Of a stretch of 64,000 nt of DNA, positions 54,877 to 64,000 are shown one piece after another. A program made the translations under genes and the position numbers. Each line of letters begins with the position of its first letter. Positions within the stretch are counted from its first letter, which is position 1. This stretch comes from an uncultured Campylobacter sp. GTDB lineage: Bacteria; Campylobacterota; Campylobacteria; Campylobacterales; Campylobacteraceae. The DNA is taken from NCBI GenBank assembly GCA_945873855.1, contig CAMCEN010000001.1, positions 62,001 to 126,000 of the forward strand, read 5' to 3'. Under the pieces are notes generated by a model, which did not search any database, was not told where the DNA came from, and worked only from the letters and a program-made list of their open reading frames with translations.

Positions 54877-56592
54877 TTATAAACTCTCAAACTCATCAAC
54901 TAGCTTTTTAACCTCGTTTATACCGATTTGCCAAAACTCGCTACTTTCAATATCAAAGCCAAACATAGCCACCATTTCTTTTGGGCTTTTGCTGCCACCA
55001 AGGCTTAGAAACTGCGTATAAATCTCTACAAAATTCTCGCATTTGCCACTTTTATAAAGTCCAAAAATCGCCAAAACCAAAAGCTGAGCATAGCTATAAG
55101 CATAGCAATAAAACGGCGTATGAATAAAATGCGGTATATAACTCCACCAAAGCTCGTAATAATCATTTAGCTTTAAGCTATCGCCAAACATTTTTTCGCT
55201 CTCATTCATCCAAAGTTTGCTTATACTATCGCAGCTTAGCTCATCAGGCTCATTATGCACAGCACGCTCAAAGGTAGTAAAGTTAATCTGTCTAAACAAA
55301 GTAGCAAAAATATCTTCTATTTTAGCACCCAAAATCGCACGCTTTTCTTCATTAGAGCTAGCTGCATTTTTAATGCGTTCAAAAACCAACATTTCACAAA
55401 AAACCGATGCTGTCTCAGCCATCGTTAGTGGCGTGTGAGAGCCAAAATACCCAGCCTTATAGCTTAAAAACTGATGTATAGCATGACCAAACTCATGGGC
55501 TAGCGTGTAGACATCACGGCGTTTGTTTGTGAAATTTAGCAGCACAAAAGGATGCGTATCGGCTGAAGCTGAGTGACTAAAAGCCCCACCCATTTTAAAA
55601 TCAGCTGGCATAGCATCGCACCAGCCGTTATTTAGCCCAGTCTCAGCGATAGTCGCAAACTGTGGGCTAAAGTCTCTAAACGCAGCAAGCACAAGCTCTT
55701 TTGCCTCATCAAAGCTAAACTCGCCATCATCACTGCCAAGTGGCGCATAGCGGTCATAATCATACAGCTCTGAGTATCCTAGAATTTCACGCTTTTTAGC
55801 ATAGTAGCGGTGACTTAGCTCAAAGTTACTCTCACACGCTTTAATTAGCGCATCCACGCTTTCTTTACTTACAGCATTGCTTATATGTCTAGGACTCTCA
55901 GCACTCTCATAGCCACGAAGCTCGCAGTCGTTTTTAAGATCAGTTTTTATGATATTAAAAATAAAACTTAGCAAATGCGAGTTTGCCTTTAGCCCCTCGC
56001 TCAAGCTAAGGGCTGCTGCTTTTCGCACTAGGCGGTCTTTATCACTTAGTTTTGAAAGTAGCTCTTCCTCTGCGATTTTTTCGCCATTAAAATCAAACTT
56101 AATGCGTGCCATACTCTCATCAAATAGCCTAGAAAATGCGCTTGCTCCAGTGTTTGCTGTGCGAAGCAGCACACGCTCTTCTGCTAGGCTAAGCTCGTAT
56201 TTTTTACTCTCTATGCTACGCTCTAAAAAATATCTATGCGCCTCGCAATGCTCACAAAAGCTCTCTTGCTTTTGCCTTGGCAAAGCATTAAACTCAAGCA
56301 TAAAAAATAGCAGTTTTTCATCTATTTTGGTATAAAACTCTTCAAACTTTGCTTGCAGGGCACCTTTTCTAGTATCTTTAGCAAAGCTTAAATGCGCCCA
56401 GCTTATCGCCTTTGAAGCACGCTCACTTATGCTCTCATACTCTCTAAGAGCTTCTTCAAAATCATTATCGCTTAGAGCAAAAAGGTTATTTTTATACTCT
56501 TTTTCAAACTCGCCTGCCTCAGCTAATAAATTCACACAAAATTCGCTAGCTTGGCTTTCATTTTCAAAAAACTCAGTTAAATTCCATGTCAT
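54877..56592 (-). CDS. pepF: oligoendopeptidase F
   Basis: Zinc metallopeptidase of family M3B, 571 residues. DVYTLAHEFGHAIHQFLSYK is the HExxH site, with the third ligand in MAETASVFCEMLVFE. It degrades peptides in the cytoplasm. Directly upstream of it lies sstT with three bases between, suggesting an operon of uptake and peptide turnover, in the order I recall for C. jejuni. Confidence 0.95.
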   Translation of the reverse strand: MTWNLTEFFENESQASEFCVNLLAEAGEFEKEYKNNLFALSDNDFEEALREYESISERASKAISWAHLSFAKDTRKGALQAKFEEFYTKIDEKLLFFMLEFNALPRQKQESFCEHCEAHRYFLERSIESKKYELSLAEERVLLRTANTGASAFSRLFDESMARIKFDFNGEKIAEEELLSKLSDKDRLVRKAAALSLSEGLKANSHLLSFIFNIIKTDLKNDCELRGYESAESPRHISNAVSKESVDALIKACESNFELSHRYYAKKREILGYSELYDYDRYAPLGSDDGEFSFDEAKELVLAAFRDFSPQFATIAETGLNNGWCDAMPADFKMGGAFSHSASADTHPFVLLNFTNKRRDVYTLAHEFGHAIHQFLSYKAGYFGSHTPLTMAETASVFCEMLVFERIKNAASSNEEKRAILGAKIEDIFATLFRQINFTTFERAVHNEPDELSCDSISKLWMNESEKMFGDSLKLNDYYELWWSYIPHFIHTPFYCYAYSYAQLLVLAIFGLYKSGKCENFVEIYTQFLSLGGSKSPKEMVAMFGFDIESSEFWQIGINEVKKLVDEFESL

Positions 56593-56595
56593 TTT

Positions 56596-57846
56596 CTAAT
56601 CCTTTTTAATATTTTCATTGACTTTAAGATTTTCATTTACAGCAGCTGTAAATAACACATCAGTAGAACTATTTAGCGCGGTCTCAAAGCTATCTTGTAT
56701 AACGCCGATAATGTAGCCGATAGCCACCACTTGCATAGCAATGTCATTTGATATACCAAAAAGCGAACAAGCAAGTGGAATAAGCATAAGCGAACCTCCA
56801 GCAATGCCACTAGCCCCACAAGCTGCAATTGCAGATACAAAACAAAGCAAAAGCGCAGTACCAAAATCTACGCTAATGCCAAGAGTATGAACAGCAGCTA
56901 GTGAGAGCACCGCTATTGTGATAGCAGCTCCAGCCATATTCACAGTAGCACCAAGCGGTATGCTAACAGAATATAGTTTTTCATCTATATCAAGTTTTTC
57001 AGCAAGAGCGATATTTACAGGGATATTCGCAGCCGATGAGCGAGTGAAAAATGCTGTAATTGCGCTATTTTTGATACAAGTAAAAATCAGCGGATAAGGA
57101 TTTTTCTTTATCATCACAAAAACAATAACTGCATTTACCACAAAAGCGACAAAAAGCATAGAAAGTACAAGCACTAAAATCAGCTTCAAATACCCACCAA
57201 GAGCCTGGGAGCCAGTCTGCGCCACGCTAGTAGCAACAAGACCGCAGATACCAAATGGAGCTAGGCGGATGACTAAATAAACTACTTTATTTATGGCCTC
57301 AGCAAGATCTACTAGGGCTACTTTTGAGCTATTTGATGCGCGGCGAAGTGCTATACCAAGTCCCACCGCCCAAACTATAAGAGCGATGAAATTACCAGTA
57401 GCAAGAGCATTTACTGGATTATCTACGGCTTTTTTGGCTAGATTTATTAGCACAGCCCCCACGCTAGCTGGCGCACTAGCGTTTGTTGCGGCGTCTTCTA
57501 GCACCAAGCTAGTAGGAAAAGCAAAACTAGCAAGAACCGCACAAACACTTGCTAGCAAGGTGCCAACGATATACAAAACAATGATTTTTCTAAGCCCAGT
57601 AGAACTAGTAGAAGTAAAGTGCTTTGTAGCAATAGACTCACAAATCAGCACAAAAACCACAATAGGCGCAATAGCCTTTAAAGCTCCAACGAACAAACTA
57701 CCAAGCAGCTCTAAAATCACAGCAAGGCTATCTATATGATAAAGATATAAAAAATACCCAAGCACTGCGCCTATAAGCACGCCTACAGCAATCTGGGCTA
57801 CCAAGCTTCCATCGCCACTGCGAGATATCGCATTTGAGATTTTCAT
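56596..57846 (-). CDS. sstT: serine/threonine:sodium symporter SstT
   Basis: Dicarboxylate/amino-acid:cation symporter family, 416 residues, eight or so membrane helices with re-entrant loops. [20 protein letters not shown] and [20 protein letters not shown] are the SstT signatures; [20 protein letters not shown] is the second re-entrant part. Serine is a main carbon source for Campylobacter, consistent with this gene. Confidence 0.93.
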   Translation of the reverse strand: MKISNAISRSGDGSLVAQIAVGVLIGAVLGYFLYLYHIDSLAVILELLGSLFVGALKAIAPIVVFVLICESIATKHFTSTSSTGLRKIIVLYIVGTLLASVCAVLASFAFPTSLVLEDAATNASAPASVGAVLINLAKKAVDNPVNALATGNFIALIVWAVGLGIALRRASNSSKVALVDLAEAINKVVYLVIRLAPFGICGLVATSVAQTGSQALGGYLKLILVLVLSMLFVAFVVNAVIVFVMIKKNPYPLIFTCIKNSAITAFFTRSSAANIPVNIALAEKLDIDEKLYSVSIPLGATVNMAGAAITIAVLSLAAVHTLGISVDFGTALLLCFVSAIAACGASGIAGGSLMLIPLACSLFGISNDIAMQVVAIGYIIGVIQDSFETALNSSTDVLFTAAVNENLKVNENIKKD

Positions 57847-58091
57847 CTAGGATCCTTAAAATAAAAAAATTAGCAGATTATAGCAAAAAGGGCTAAAAGT
57901 AACTTTAAATGAAATCTTAATAGTAAATATGCTCTAGAATATCGCTAAATGCCGGAATTCTAGAATTTCTAAGATAAATTCTAGAATTCCAAGATAAATT
58001 CTAGAATTCCCAAGAAAAACCCTAGAATTCCTAAAATAAATTCTAGAATTCCTAGGCAAATTCACTTAGGAATTCTAGAATTTAAAAAACT
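57847..58091. repeat. palindrome cluster upstream of sstT
   Basis: The first 100 bp should hold the sstT promoter; from about 57955 on there are six GAATTCTAGAATT-type copies up to the 3' end of the oxygenase gene. Confidence 0.75.
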
Positions 58092-59147
58092 TTACTCGCC
58101 TATACCTGCTTTTAGCGCTGATGCAGGATTTGTGGGGTCGTAGACATCAGCATAAAACTTCTGCGCCACTTCTTTGTGAGAGCGAAGGCGGTGTTTTAGA
58201 TAGTTCCAGCCGATTGTTGGGATTAGCGGATTGTGCGGATCACGCTCCACGCCTCTCATTTTTTCTTTTAGCTGCGGTGGTAGTTCGTAGACTTCTAGCT
58301 TGTGATCTAGCTTTGAGCCTAAAAAAATCACGCACGAAATACGCTCTTGCCCTTTTAGTGGACTTTTTACCCTGTGGTTTGTCGCACGCAAATACCCATC
58401 AGTAGCAATCTCCAAAAACTCGCCTATATTTATCACAAAGGCACCTTTTTTATAGCTCGCATCTATCCACTCGCCTTTTTTGGCCTCTACTTGAAGTCCG
58501 GCTATCTCATCTATCATTAAAAGCGTAAGAAAGCCATCGTCTTTATGCGCACCTACGCCTTGTGTGTCTGCGCTATACTCATCTCCCGCCTCGGCTCTGC
58601 CTGGATAATGAATAAGCTTGCCATGCTCATAAAAATCATCACCAAAAAGCTCATCAAAAACCCCAGAACGCCCATAAAGTGCATTAGAAAAAGCATCAAG
58701 CAAAGTAAAACCCATTTCATTTACCTTGCCTTGCCACTCATCAAAGGTTTTTTTAAGCTCCGCTGTTTCATCACTCCATTGATTTGGCCCATAAAGTCTC
58801 ATAAATGCTGGCTCATCGCCCCTTGGCGGCTGATCAAGCCCCAAATCAATCTCTTCTCGCCAGTCCTTTTGCCCTAGTGTGTACTCACCGCCCACTGCTG
58901 TATAGCCACGAAAATGCTTTGAGTTTTCAAGGGCGATTTTTTGTTTTACTTCAAGTGGCAAGCGGAAAAACTCTTTGCTTTGCGCTCTTAGTTTATCGCA
59001 AAGCTCCTCACTTATGCCATGTCCTACTAGATAAAAAAATCCTACCTCATGCGCTGCGTGAAGTAGCTTTTCATAAAATGCCGCCTTTGCCTCAGGCGTG
59101 CTAGCGTTTTTGTATTCGCTTAGATCTATTGCTGGTATTTCTTTCAT
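58092..59147 (-). CDS. 2-oxoglutarate/Fe(II) dioxygenase, isopenicillin-N-synthase-like
   Basis: 351 residues. N-terminal DIOX_N-like part (IPAIDLSEYKNASTP, GFFYLVGHGISEELCDKL) and a 2OG-Fe(II) domain with GVGAHKDDGFLTLLMIDEIA (HxD) and ATNHRVKSPLKGQERISCVI (distal His and 2OG-binding Arg). Metal and co-substrate residues are intact. Bacterial members of this group oxidise diverse small molecules; the substrate is unknown here. Single-gene unit flanked by repeats. Confidence 0.85.
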   Translation of the reverse strand: MKEIPAIDLSEYKNASTPEAKAAFYEKLLHAAHEVGFFYLVGHGISEELCDKLRAQSKEFFRLPLEVKQKIALENSKHFRGYTAVGGEYTLGQKDWREEIDLGLDQPPRGDEPAFMRLYGPNQWSDETAELKKTFDEWQGKVNEMGFTLLDAFSNALYGRSGVFDELFGDDFYEHGKLIHYPGRAEAGDEYSADTQGVGAHKDDGFLTLLMIDEIAGLQVEAKKGEWIDASYKKGAFVINIGEFLEIATDGYLRATNHRVKSPLKGQERISCVIFLGSKLDHKLEVYELPPQLKEKMRGVERDPHNPLIPTIGWNYLKHRLRSHKEVAQKFYADVYDPTNPASALKAGIGE

Positions 59148-59280
59148 TATTATCCTTATTGTGAAGCAAGCTTGGAGCCTGCTTTTAACTACCGCTAACG
59201 CAAATCTAGAATTCCCTAGAGAATTCTAAAATTTCATAGAGAATTCTAGATTTTTAGGAATTCTAGAATTTCTAAAAAAC
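59148..59280. repeat. palindromes upstream of the oxygenase gene
   Basis: Four decayed GAATTCTAGAATTC copies and an AGCAAGCTTGGAGCCTG segment related to TCTTGGAGCCTAG at about 43657. Confidence 0.6.
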
Positions 59281-59408
59281 GGCAATTCTAGTATCGTGGT
59301 GCTAGTATGACAAAAGGCAGCAAGCGCGCCGCAGGGATAGAATGCGAAATTTATCTGGGGGCGCGCGTGGCTGGCTTTTTTTATAATAGTGCTGCGAGAC
59401 GAATTGCC
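59281..59408 (-). repeat. 128-bp structured hairpin element, copy after cysK
   Basis: Begins GGCAATTC and ends GAATTGCC, a perfect outer inverted repeat. The core pairs GCAAGCGCGCC with GGCGCGCGTGGC, and GATAGAAT with ATTTATC. Against the copy at 34061, CGTGCC/GGCACG has become CGCGCC/GGCGCG and GAAC/GTTC has become GAAT/ATTT, so pairing is kept while bases change. It ends nine bases before the cysK stop. Confidence 0.75.
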
Positions 59409-59417
59409 ACACAAAAT

Positions 59418-60320
59418 CTACTCAAAAATTCCCGTTGAGAAGTATCTAGTCCCCGTATCTGGCAGCACAGTTACTACTACCTTACCTTTATTTTCATTTG
59501 CTATTTTACTAGCTACAAATACATTTGCTCCAGCTGAAATGCCTACTAATGCGCCCTCCCCGCTAGCTAGTTTTCTTGTAGTTGCGATAGCATCGTCGTT
59601 TGAGACTGTGTAAATCTCATCAATAACACTTCTATCAAGGTTTGCTGGGATGAAGTTTGCCCCTATTCCTTGTATAGCGTGAGGTCCGGCTTTGCCTTGA
59701 GTAAGAAGCGGGCTAGCCTCAGGCTCGACTGCTATGATTTTTACATTTGGGTTATGCTCTTTTAGCGCTTTGCCCACACCAGATATCGTCCCACCAGTGC
59801 CAAAGCCAGCTACGAAAAAGTCTATTTTGCCATCAGTTTGCTCTAAAATCTCTTTTGCTGTTGTGTTATAATGAACCTTAGGGTTTGAAGCATTATCAAA
59901 CTGGCTTGGGATAAAGCTGTTTGCTAGGTTTTTAGCCAGTTCATTTGCTTTATCCACAGCACCTTTCATACCTAGGCTTGGCTCAGTTAGTTCAAGCTGG
60001 GCACCATATGCTTTTAAGATGAGTTGCCTTTCTTTGCTCATAGAAGCTGGCATGGTAAAAATAGCTTTTAGTCCCAAAGCTGCGCAAACCATAGCAAGTC
60101 CTACGCCAGTATTTCCGCTAGTTGGTTCGATAATTACGCTTTGGTTAGTGATTTTGCCACTATCAAAGGCATCTTTTATCATCGCATAAGCAATGCGGTC
60201 TTTTACTGAGTGACCTGGATTTACAAACTCAGCCTTTGCTAGGATTGGCTCGCCAAAACTATTGATTTTTAGTAAAGGCGTATTGCCTATCATTTCAGTT
60301 ATATTTTTTGCTATTTTCAT
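59418..60320 (-). CDS. cysK: cysteine synthase A
   Basis: PLP enzyme making cysteine from O-acetylserine and sulfide, 300 residues. NPGHSVKDRIAYAMIKDAFD carries the PLP lysine and IEPTSGNTGVGLAMVCAALG the substrate loop; GTGGTISGVGKALKEHNP binds PLP phosphate. Preceded by an Rrf2 regulator and metY in one operon. Confidence 0.95.
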   Translation of the reverse strand: MKIAKNITEMIGNTPLLKINSFGEPILAKAEFVNPGHSVKDRIAYAMIKDAFDSGKITNQSVIIEPTSGNTGVGLAMVCAALGLKAIFTMPASMSKERQLILKAYGAQLELTEPSLGMKGAVDKANELAKNLANSFIPSQFDNASNPKVHYNTTAKEILEQTDGKIDFFVAGFGTGGTISGVGKALKEHNPNVKIIAVEPEASPLLTQGKAGPHAIQGIGANFIPANLDRSVIDEIYTVSNDDAIATTRKLASGEGALVGISAGANVFVASKIANENKGKVVVTVLPDTGTRYFSTGIFE

Positions 60321-60329
60321 TTTTTTCCT

Positions 60330-60731
60330 TTAAATTGCGTAGTTTAAATATTTATCTGCGTTTTTGTTAAACTCGCTTAAAGGCTTGCTAAAAAGCTTTT
60401 TAAGCTCTTTATCAAGCGTGCCAAAAAGCTCTTTATACTCACCCTCAATGTCTTTGGCAAAAAAGCCAAAGTCATTTTCAAGCGTATCTAAAACCTCGCC
60501 AAAGCTGATTTCGCTCAGGCTTTTACTTAGATAATATCCGCCTTTCATGCCTTTTACTGCGCTTATTATCCCTGCTTTTTTTAAAGCGTTTAAAATCTGC
60601 TCTAAATAATTGCGAGAAACGCCGATATTTGCTGAAATCGCATTTATAGATACAGGATGCTCACTAGTGCCTTTTGAGACCTCAAAAACAGCCATAAGTC
60701 CATAAGCACCCTTTGTGGTAATCAAACTCAC
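60330..60731 (-). CDS. Rrf2-family transcription regulator
   Basis: 133-residue winged-helix protein: SLITTKGAYGLMAVFEVSKG, ISANIGVSRNYLEQILNALK (recognition helix) and GIISAVKGMKGGYYLSK. The cysteine cluster of IscR-type members is not present, so it probably does not hold an iron-sulfur cluster; a CymR-like role in cysteine control fits its place between metY and cysK. GTG start overlaps the metY stop. Confidence 0.88.
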   Translation of the reverse strand: MSLITTKGAYGLMAVFEVSKGTSEHPVSINAISANIGVSRNYLEQILNALKKAGIISAVKGMKGGYYLSKSLSEISFGEVLDTLENDFGFFAKDIEGEYKELFGTLDKELKKLFSKPLSEFNKNADKYLNYAI

Positions 60732-62014
60732 GCAAGTGCCTTTTTTAGATCTTCTATCAAATCATCTGCGTTTTCTAGTCCTACGCTTAGGCGGATTAGC
60801 CCAGCGCTAATGCCTGCTTTTAGCTGCTCATCTTTGCTTAGCTGAGCGTGAGTAGTAGAGGCTGGGTGTGTGATGATGCTTTTGCTATCGCCTATATTTA
60901 CCATTACTCTAAAAATCTCCGTGCCATTTGCTACTTTTAGCGCAGTCTGCTCATCAGCCACTTCAAAAGCCAAAAGTCCACTAGCAAGTCCTTCGGTGAA
61001 GTTTGCTTTAACTCGCTCGTAGTTTGGCGAGCTTTTTAGCCCTGGGTAGTTTACACTTTTTACCTTTGGATGACTTTCTAAAAACTGCGCTACTTTTAAA
61101 GCACTTGCGCTTATTGCTCTCATACGCACATTTAGGGTTTCTAGCCCTGCTATTAGCTGCCAAGCATTAAAGGCTGAAAGAGCTGCACCGATATCACGGA
61201 GCAAAATAGTCTTAATGCGAAGCGTGAATAAATCAAAATCATCAGGCAAAGAAGCATATACAAGTCCGTGGTAGTTTGCCTCTGGTTCGTTAAAATAAGC
61301 ATATCTAGAATTCCCTCTTAGCTTAGCATTTAGCTTAGCATTTGTTGCGATTAGGCCGCCTAGCACGCTACCATTGCCACTTATATACTTTGTTGCACTA
61401 TGCACGCTCACATCTACACCATGCTTTAAAGGCTGATAAAGAGCTGGGCTAGCAACTGTGTTATCTACTATGCTCACAACGCCGTGTTTGTCAGCGATTT
61501 TTGCGATTTTATCAGTATCAGCTACGGCAATTTGTGGGTTTGAGAGACTCTCAAAAAATATAGCCTTTGTCTTATCATCTATTAAGCCTTCTAAATCATC
61601 AGCATTATCGCTATCAAAGGTCTTTGTGCTTATGCCAAAGTTTTTTAGAGTATTATGTAATAAAGCAGCTGAGCCGCCGTAGATTTTTTTAGCTACGATT
61701 ATATTATCGCCTGCACCTGCTAGGTTTGCGATAGCATTAAAAATAGCAGCCGAGCCAGAGGCAGCGCTAATGCCGCCCTTGCCACCCTCAACGGCTGCTA
61801 TTCTAGCTTCTAGCACATCAACAGTAGGGTTTGTAAGGCGAGAGTAAATCGCACCTAGTTCTTGTAAGGCAAAGAGCCTAGCACCACGCTCGCTAGTTCC
61901 AAAGTCATAAGCGTTTGTAAGGTATAATGGGACATTAACTGAACCATAGGTCTCTTTTGATGAGTCATAGCCGTAGTGAGTGGCTAGAGTTTCTTGATGA
62001 AGATTATTTGACAT
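60728..62014 (-). CDS. metY: O-acetylhomoserine sulfhydrylase
   Basis: PLP enzyme of direct sulfhydrylation giving homocysteine, 428 residues. LATHYGYDSSKETYGSVNVP, SRLTNPTVDVLEARIAAVEG, and HSATKYISGNGSVLGGLI with the PLP lysine. KLRGNSRYAYFNEPE includes a half copy of the genome palindrome (about 61303). First gene of metY-Rrf2-cysK; a clear promoter lies upstream. Confidence 0.93.
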   Translation of the reverse strand: MSNNLHQETLATHYGYDSSKETYGSVNVPLYLTNAYDFGTSERGARLFALQELGAIYSRLTNPTVDVLEARIAAVEGGKGGISAASGSAAIFNAIANLAGAGDNIIVAKKIYGGSAALLHNTLKNFGISTKTFDSDNADDLEGLIDDKTKAIFFESLSNPQIAVADTDKIAKIADKHGVVSIVDNTVASPALYQPLKHGVDVSVHSATKYISGNGSVLGGLIATNAKLNAKLRGNSRYAYFNEPEANYHGLVYASLPDDFDLFTLRIKTILLRDIGAALSAFNAWQLIAGLETLNVRMRAISASALKVAQFLESHPKVKSVNYPGLKSSPNYERVKANFTEGLASGLLAFEVADEQTALKVANGTEIFRVMVNIGDSKSIITHPASTTHAQLSKDEQLKAGISAGLIRLSVGLENADDLIEDLKKALA

Positions 62015-62044
62015 TTTTTACTCCTTTTTTTGTTTTCGCCCAGA

Positions 62045-62073
62045 ATTGTAGCAAAAAATTTTATAATTGTCAA
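62045..62073 (-). promoter_or_regulatory. sigma-70 promoter of metY-Rrf2-cysK
   Basis: Minus strand: TTGACA (62068-62073), 17 bp, TACAAT (62045-62050). This near-consensus promoter is unusual here because other genes show only a -10 box. A repeated AATTATA flanks the -35 box and could be where the Rrf2 protein binds (inference). Ribosome site AAAGGAG follows. Confidence 0.8.
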
Positions 62074-62201
62074 GTATTTTGCTATAATTTTTTAATTATT
62101 ATATATTTGTATTTTAAGATAATATATATTTATTTACTATATATTATCCCCTAGGGAATTCTAGAATTTCTTAGCAAAAATTAAAATAAAAAACTATAAT
62201 T

Positions 62202-62212
62202 TATGCTAAAAT
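62202..62212 (+). promoter_or_regulatory. -10 box for the phase-variable radical SAM gene
   Basis: TATGCTAAAAT followed by a ribosome site AAAGGA at 62226-62231 and ATG at 62238. Confidence 0.6.
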
Positions 62213-62237
62213 GCTATATTTTTTTAAAGGATGTAAA

Positions 62238-63238
62238 ATGGATGAAAAAATCACTCTAAGCCCAGTTTCAAATAATGCGCCTACCCTCCCCCCCCCCCCC
62301 AACAAAACAATGAACTAGAACAAATAAACGCAAACATAAAAGCCCTAGCAAACGCTCACAATGAGCTTGTAAAGGTCATCCAAGGACTTCAAAACAACCT
62401 AAATCTCATCCAGCACGGATATTTTCGTACTACACCGCAGCCGTATTTGGGGCTTGTGGAGTTTCATCTAGCTGAAAATTGTAATTTAAATTGTAAAGGC
62501 TGTGCGCATTTTAGCCAGCTAGCAGCAAAAGAACTAGCAGACCCTGCTGTGCTTGAGCGTGATTTTGCTAGACTTAGCGAGATTAGCGAGGGCTTAGTGG
62601 GCAAGATTCACCTTATGGGTGGCGAGCCACTTTTACACCCAGAGCTTGCTAGCATCATGACAAGTGCTAGAAAACACTTCCCAAACACTCTAATAAAATT
62701 AGTCACAAACGGCGTGCTGCTGCCAAAAATGAATGATGAGTTTTTTGCCACTGCGGCTAAAAATAAAATTCTCATCGCAGCCACGCCCTACCCACTAGAA
62801 ATAAACTGGGATAAAGTAAATGAAAAAATCGCAGAGTTTGGCTGTGATTTTGAGTGGTTTGATGGTGGTGAACCTGGCAAAAAGACCTTTCGCCGCTTTG
62901 CTTTAGACAAAGAAGGCAAACAAAATGCTAGGCTAAATTTCATGCGATGCGGCATAGCAAATGCTTGTACTTTGTTGCGAGACGGCAAGCTTTATCCTTG
63001 TTCAATTATCGCAAATATTCATCACTTTAACAACTATTTTGGCAAAAAAGGCGAGCTTGAAAAGCCTATGCTACCTAGCAAAATTGATTATATAGATATT
63101 TACAAAGCTACTAGCTATGAAGAGATTTTGCGCTTTATGGCTCATCCTGCGCCGTTTTGTAGATTTTGTAAGCTAGATGAGTGGATAGAGACTGGGACTT
63201 GGACTACTAGCAAGCGTGAGATTAGCGAGTATCTCTAA
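62238..63238 (+). CDS. phase-variable radical SAM protein, poly-C register OFF
   Basis: ATG 62238 opens MDEKITLSPVSNNAPTLPPP; with the 13 C seen here it stops at TAG 62316 after 26 codons. With 11 or 14 C the frame goes on without a stop: a coiled-coil stretch (QQNNELEQINANIKALANAH...) and then a radical SAM domain with CNLNCKGCAHF (CxxxCxxC) at the cluster site, HLMGGEPLLHP, and a C-terminal cysteine part (CGIANACTLLRDGKLYPC, FCRFCKLDEW) like SPASM/twitch. About 333 residues when ON. The next gene starts ten bases after. Such tracts are the classic contingency switch in Campylobacter surface genes, so a role in surface glycan or peptide modification is likely, not shown. Confidence 0.88.
62288..62300 (+). 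repeat. C13 homopolymer contingency tract
   Basis: Thirteen C in a row within the 5' coding part of the radical SAM gene. Frame arithmetic: ON with 11 or 14 C, OFF with 12 or 13. Campylobacter lacks much mismatch repair and such tracts change length at high rate. Confidence 0.92.
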
Positions 63239-63247
63239 GGAGCAAAA

Positions 63248-64000
63248 ATGTCAAAAGAAAACCTAGCAAATAATTACGGCTTAGTGCTACTAGGCGATGT
63301 TTATGGTGGATGCGTTTTTAGCTACGAAAGACCATTTTGCCTACATGAAAATGTGCTTTTTACCCACAGCCGTGGCGGGGCTTTTAGCTATGTAAATGCT
63401 GGTTCGGTGCTAAGAAACTGCTATATAGGTCGCTACTGCTCGCTCTCAACCGGTCTTGGCTTTGGCATGGGACAGCACCCTCACCACTGGGCGGCTACTA
63501 GCACTAGCCCAAATGTGTATTTTAAAAATCTCACAAGCTGCGGGAGTTTGCCTATCAGCGCAGATACCTTTGATAACTACGACTGGTGGCCAAAACCTAC
63601 TATAATAGGCTCAGATGTATGGGTAGGCGCAAGTGCCTTTATCCCTGGTGCCAAGCAAATAAAAATCGGTGATGGGGCCGTGATAGCCGCTCATGCTGTG
63701 GTCACAAAGGATGTGAGTGATTTTGCAGTAGTTGCTGGCAATCCAGCGCGCGTAGTAAAAATGCGTTTTAGCGATGAAATTTGCGCTGATTTAAAAGAAA
63801 TTGCGTGGTGGGATTATGACTTTAAGCGACTTGGAGCAGCGCATCCTAAACTAGTAGCTAGGACAAATCCAGCCAGAGACCCAAAAGAGTTTATCGCTAT
63901 GTGGCGTGACGAGCTAGGATATGTGGCAAAGGATTTTAAAATAGCAGGGCAGCACAAAGAAGTAAGAATATCAGGCTCTGAGCTACAAATCAGAGAAATA
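63248..64000 (+). CDS. CatB/XAT-type hexapeptide acetyltransferase (partial at window end)
   Basis: ATG 63248 opens a frame still open at 64000 (251 codons). Left-handed beta-helix acetyltransferase of the CatB/Vat type: [20 protein letters not shown] with HPHHWAAT (catalytic His), [37 protein letters not shown] and [13 protein letters not shown]. Such enzymes in this setting usually acetylate sugars. It would be cotranslated with the switchable radical SAM gene, so its expression may depend on polarity. C-terminus outside the window. Confidence 0.88.
   Translation, partial: MSKENLANNYGLVLLGDVYGGCVFSYERPFCLHENVLFTHSRGGAFSYVNAGSVLRNCYIGRYCSLSTGLGFGMGQHPHHWAATSTSPNVYFKNLTSCGSLPISADTFDNYDWWPKPTIIGSDVWVGASAFIPGAKQIKIGDGAVIAAHAVVTKDVSDFAVVAGNPARVVKMRFSDEICADLKEIAWWDYDFKRLGAAHPKLVARTNPARDPKEFIAMWRDELGYVAKDFKIAGQHKEVRISGSELQIREI

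Overview
The window looks like a chromosomal segment of a Campylobacter-type epsilonproteobacterium. The evidence is gene content and order. From my memory of the C. jejuni map, four blocks are conserved: pyrH-rpoZ-spoT-tyrS-nitronate monooxygenase-amiA with mnmC nearby; dapE-LysE-(restriction-modification slot)-mutS2; metG-small Cys protein-fbp-mobB; and sstT-pepF-SspB-like-Rep helicase-truB-csrA-ispE-smpB-TlpA-like. argH next to pckA and gpsA next to gatB also fit. Almost all genes are on the minus strand. Promoters mostly show only a TATAAT/TAAAAT -10 box, often as GCTAAAAT, and ribosome sites are AAGGA.

Layout: a partial ppk (1-1457); an AT-rich island with a DarT/DarG toxin-antitoxin pair in which DarT is fused to BspA-type repeats, followed by a DUF2971 gene (1554-4451); gpsA, a small membrane gene and gatB; the peptidoglycan O-acetylation genes patA-patB-ape1 (7551-11211); mnmC; a CsgG-like lipoprotein and a secreted repeat protein; bioA; amiA-NMO-tyrS; spoT-rpoZ-pyrH with small membrane genes; dapE-LysE; an orphan antitoxin-like gene; a split MmeI-type restriction-modification gene; an EAL protein; mutS2; hemH with a Mur-ligase-like neighbour; metG-fbp-mobB; murJ and cysS (plus strand); a 1.3 kb gene-free repeat block; argH-CAP protein-pckA; TlpA-like-smpB-ispE-csrA-truB; Rep helicase-SspB-like; pepF-sstT; a 2OG-Fe oxygenase; the sulfur operon metY-Rrf2-cysK; and a divergent plus-strand pair, a poly-C-switched radical SAM gene and an acetyltransferase running off the end.

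The most striking sequence-level feature is the intergenic DNA. Nearly every gap is packed with the 16-bp perfect palindrome GGAATTCTAGAATTCC and decayed forms of it. Mixed with it are longer palindromic families: a GTCATCC...GGGGGATCTC hairpin, a GTCATTGCGAGG...GAAGCAATCTC element, a CCCCCTAACCCCC element, and a 70-130 bp multi-branched hairpin lying directly downstream of several minus-strand stop codons. Copies have entered coding regions, where they read as GNSRIP.

Several genes are frameshifted or switch-like in this sequence: the radical SAM gene (C13), the MmeI-like gene (A8), the DarT repeat domain (17-bp loss in one 75-bp unit), and two copies of a small membrane gene. truB appears to start at ATA. 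The most system-like novelty is the darG / darT-BspA / DUF2971 operon. I saw no rRNA, tRNA or CRISPR array.
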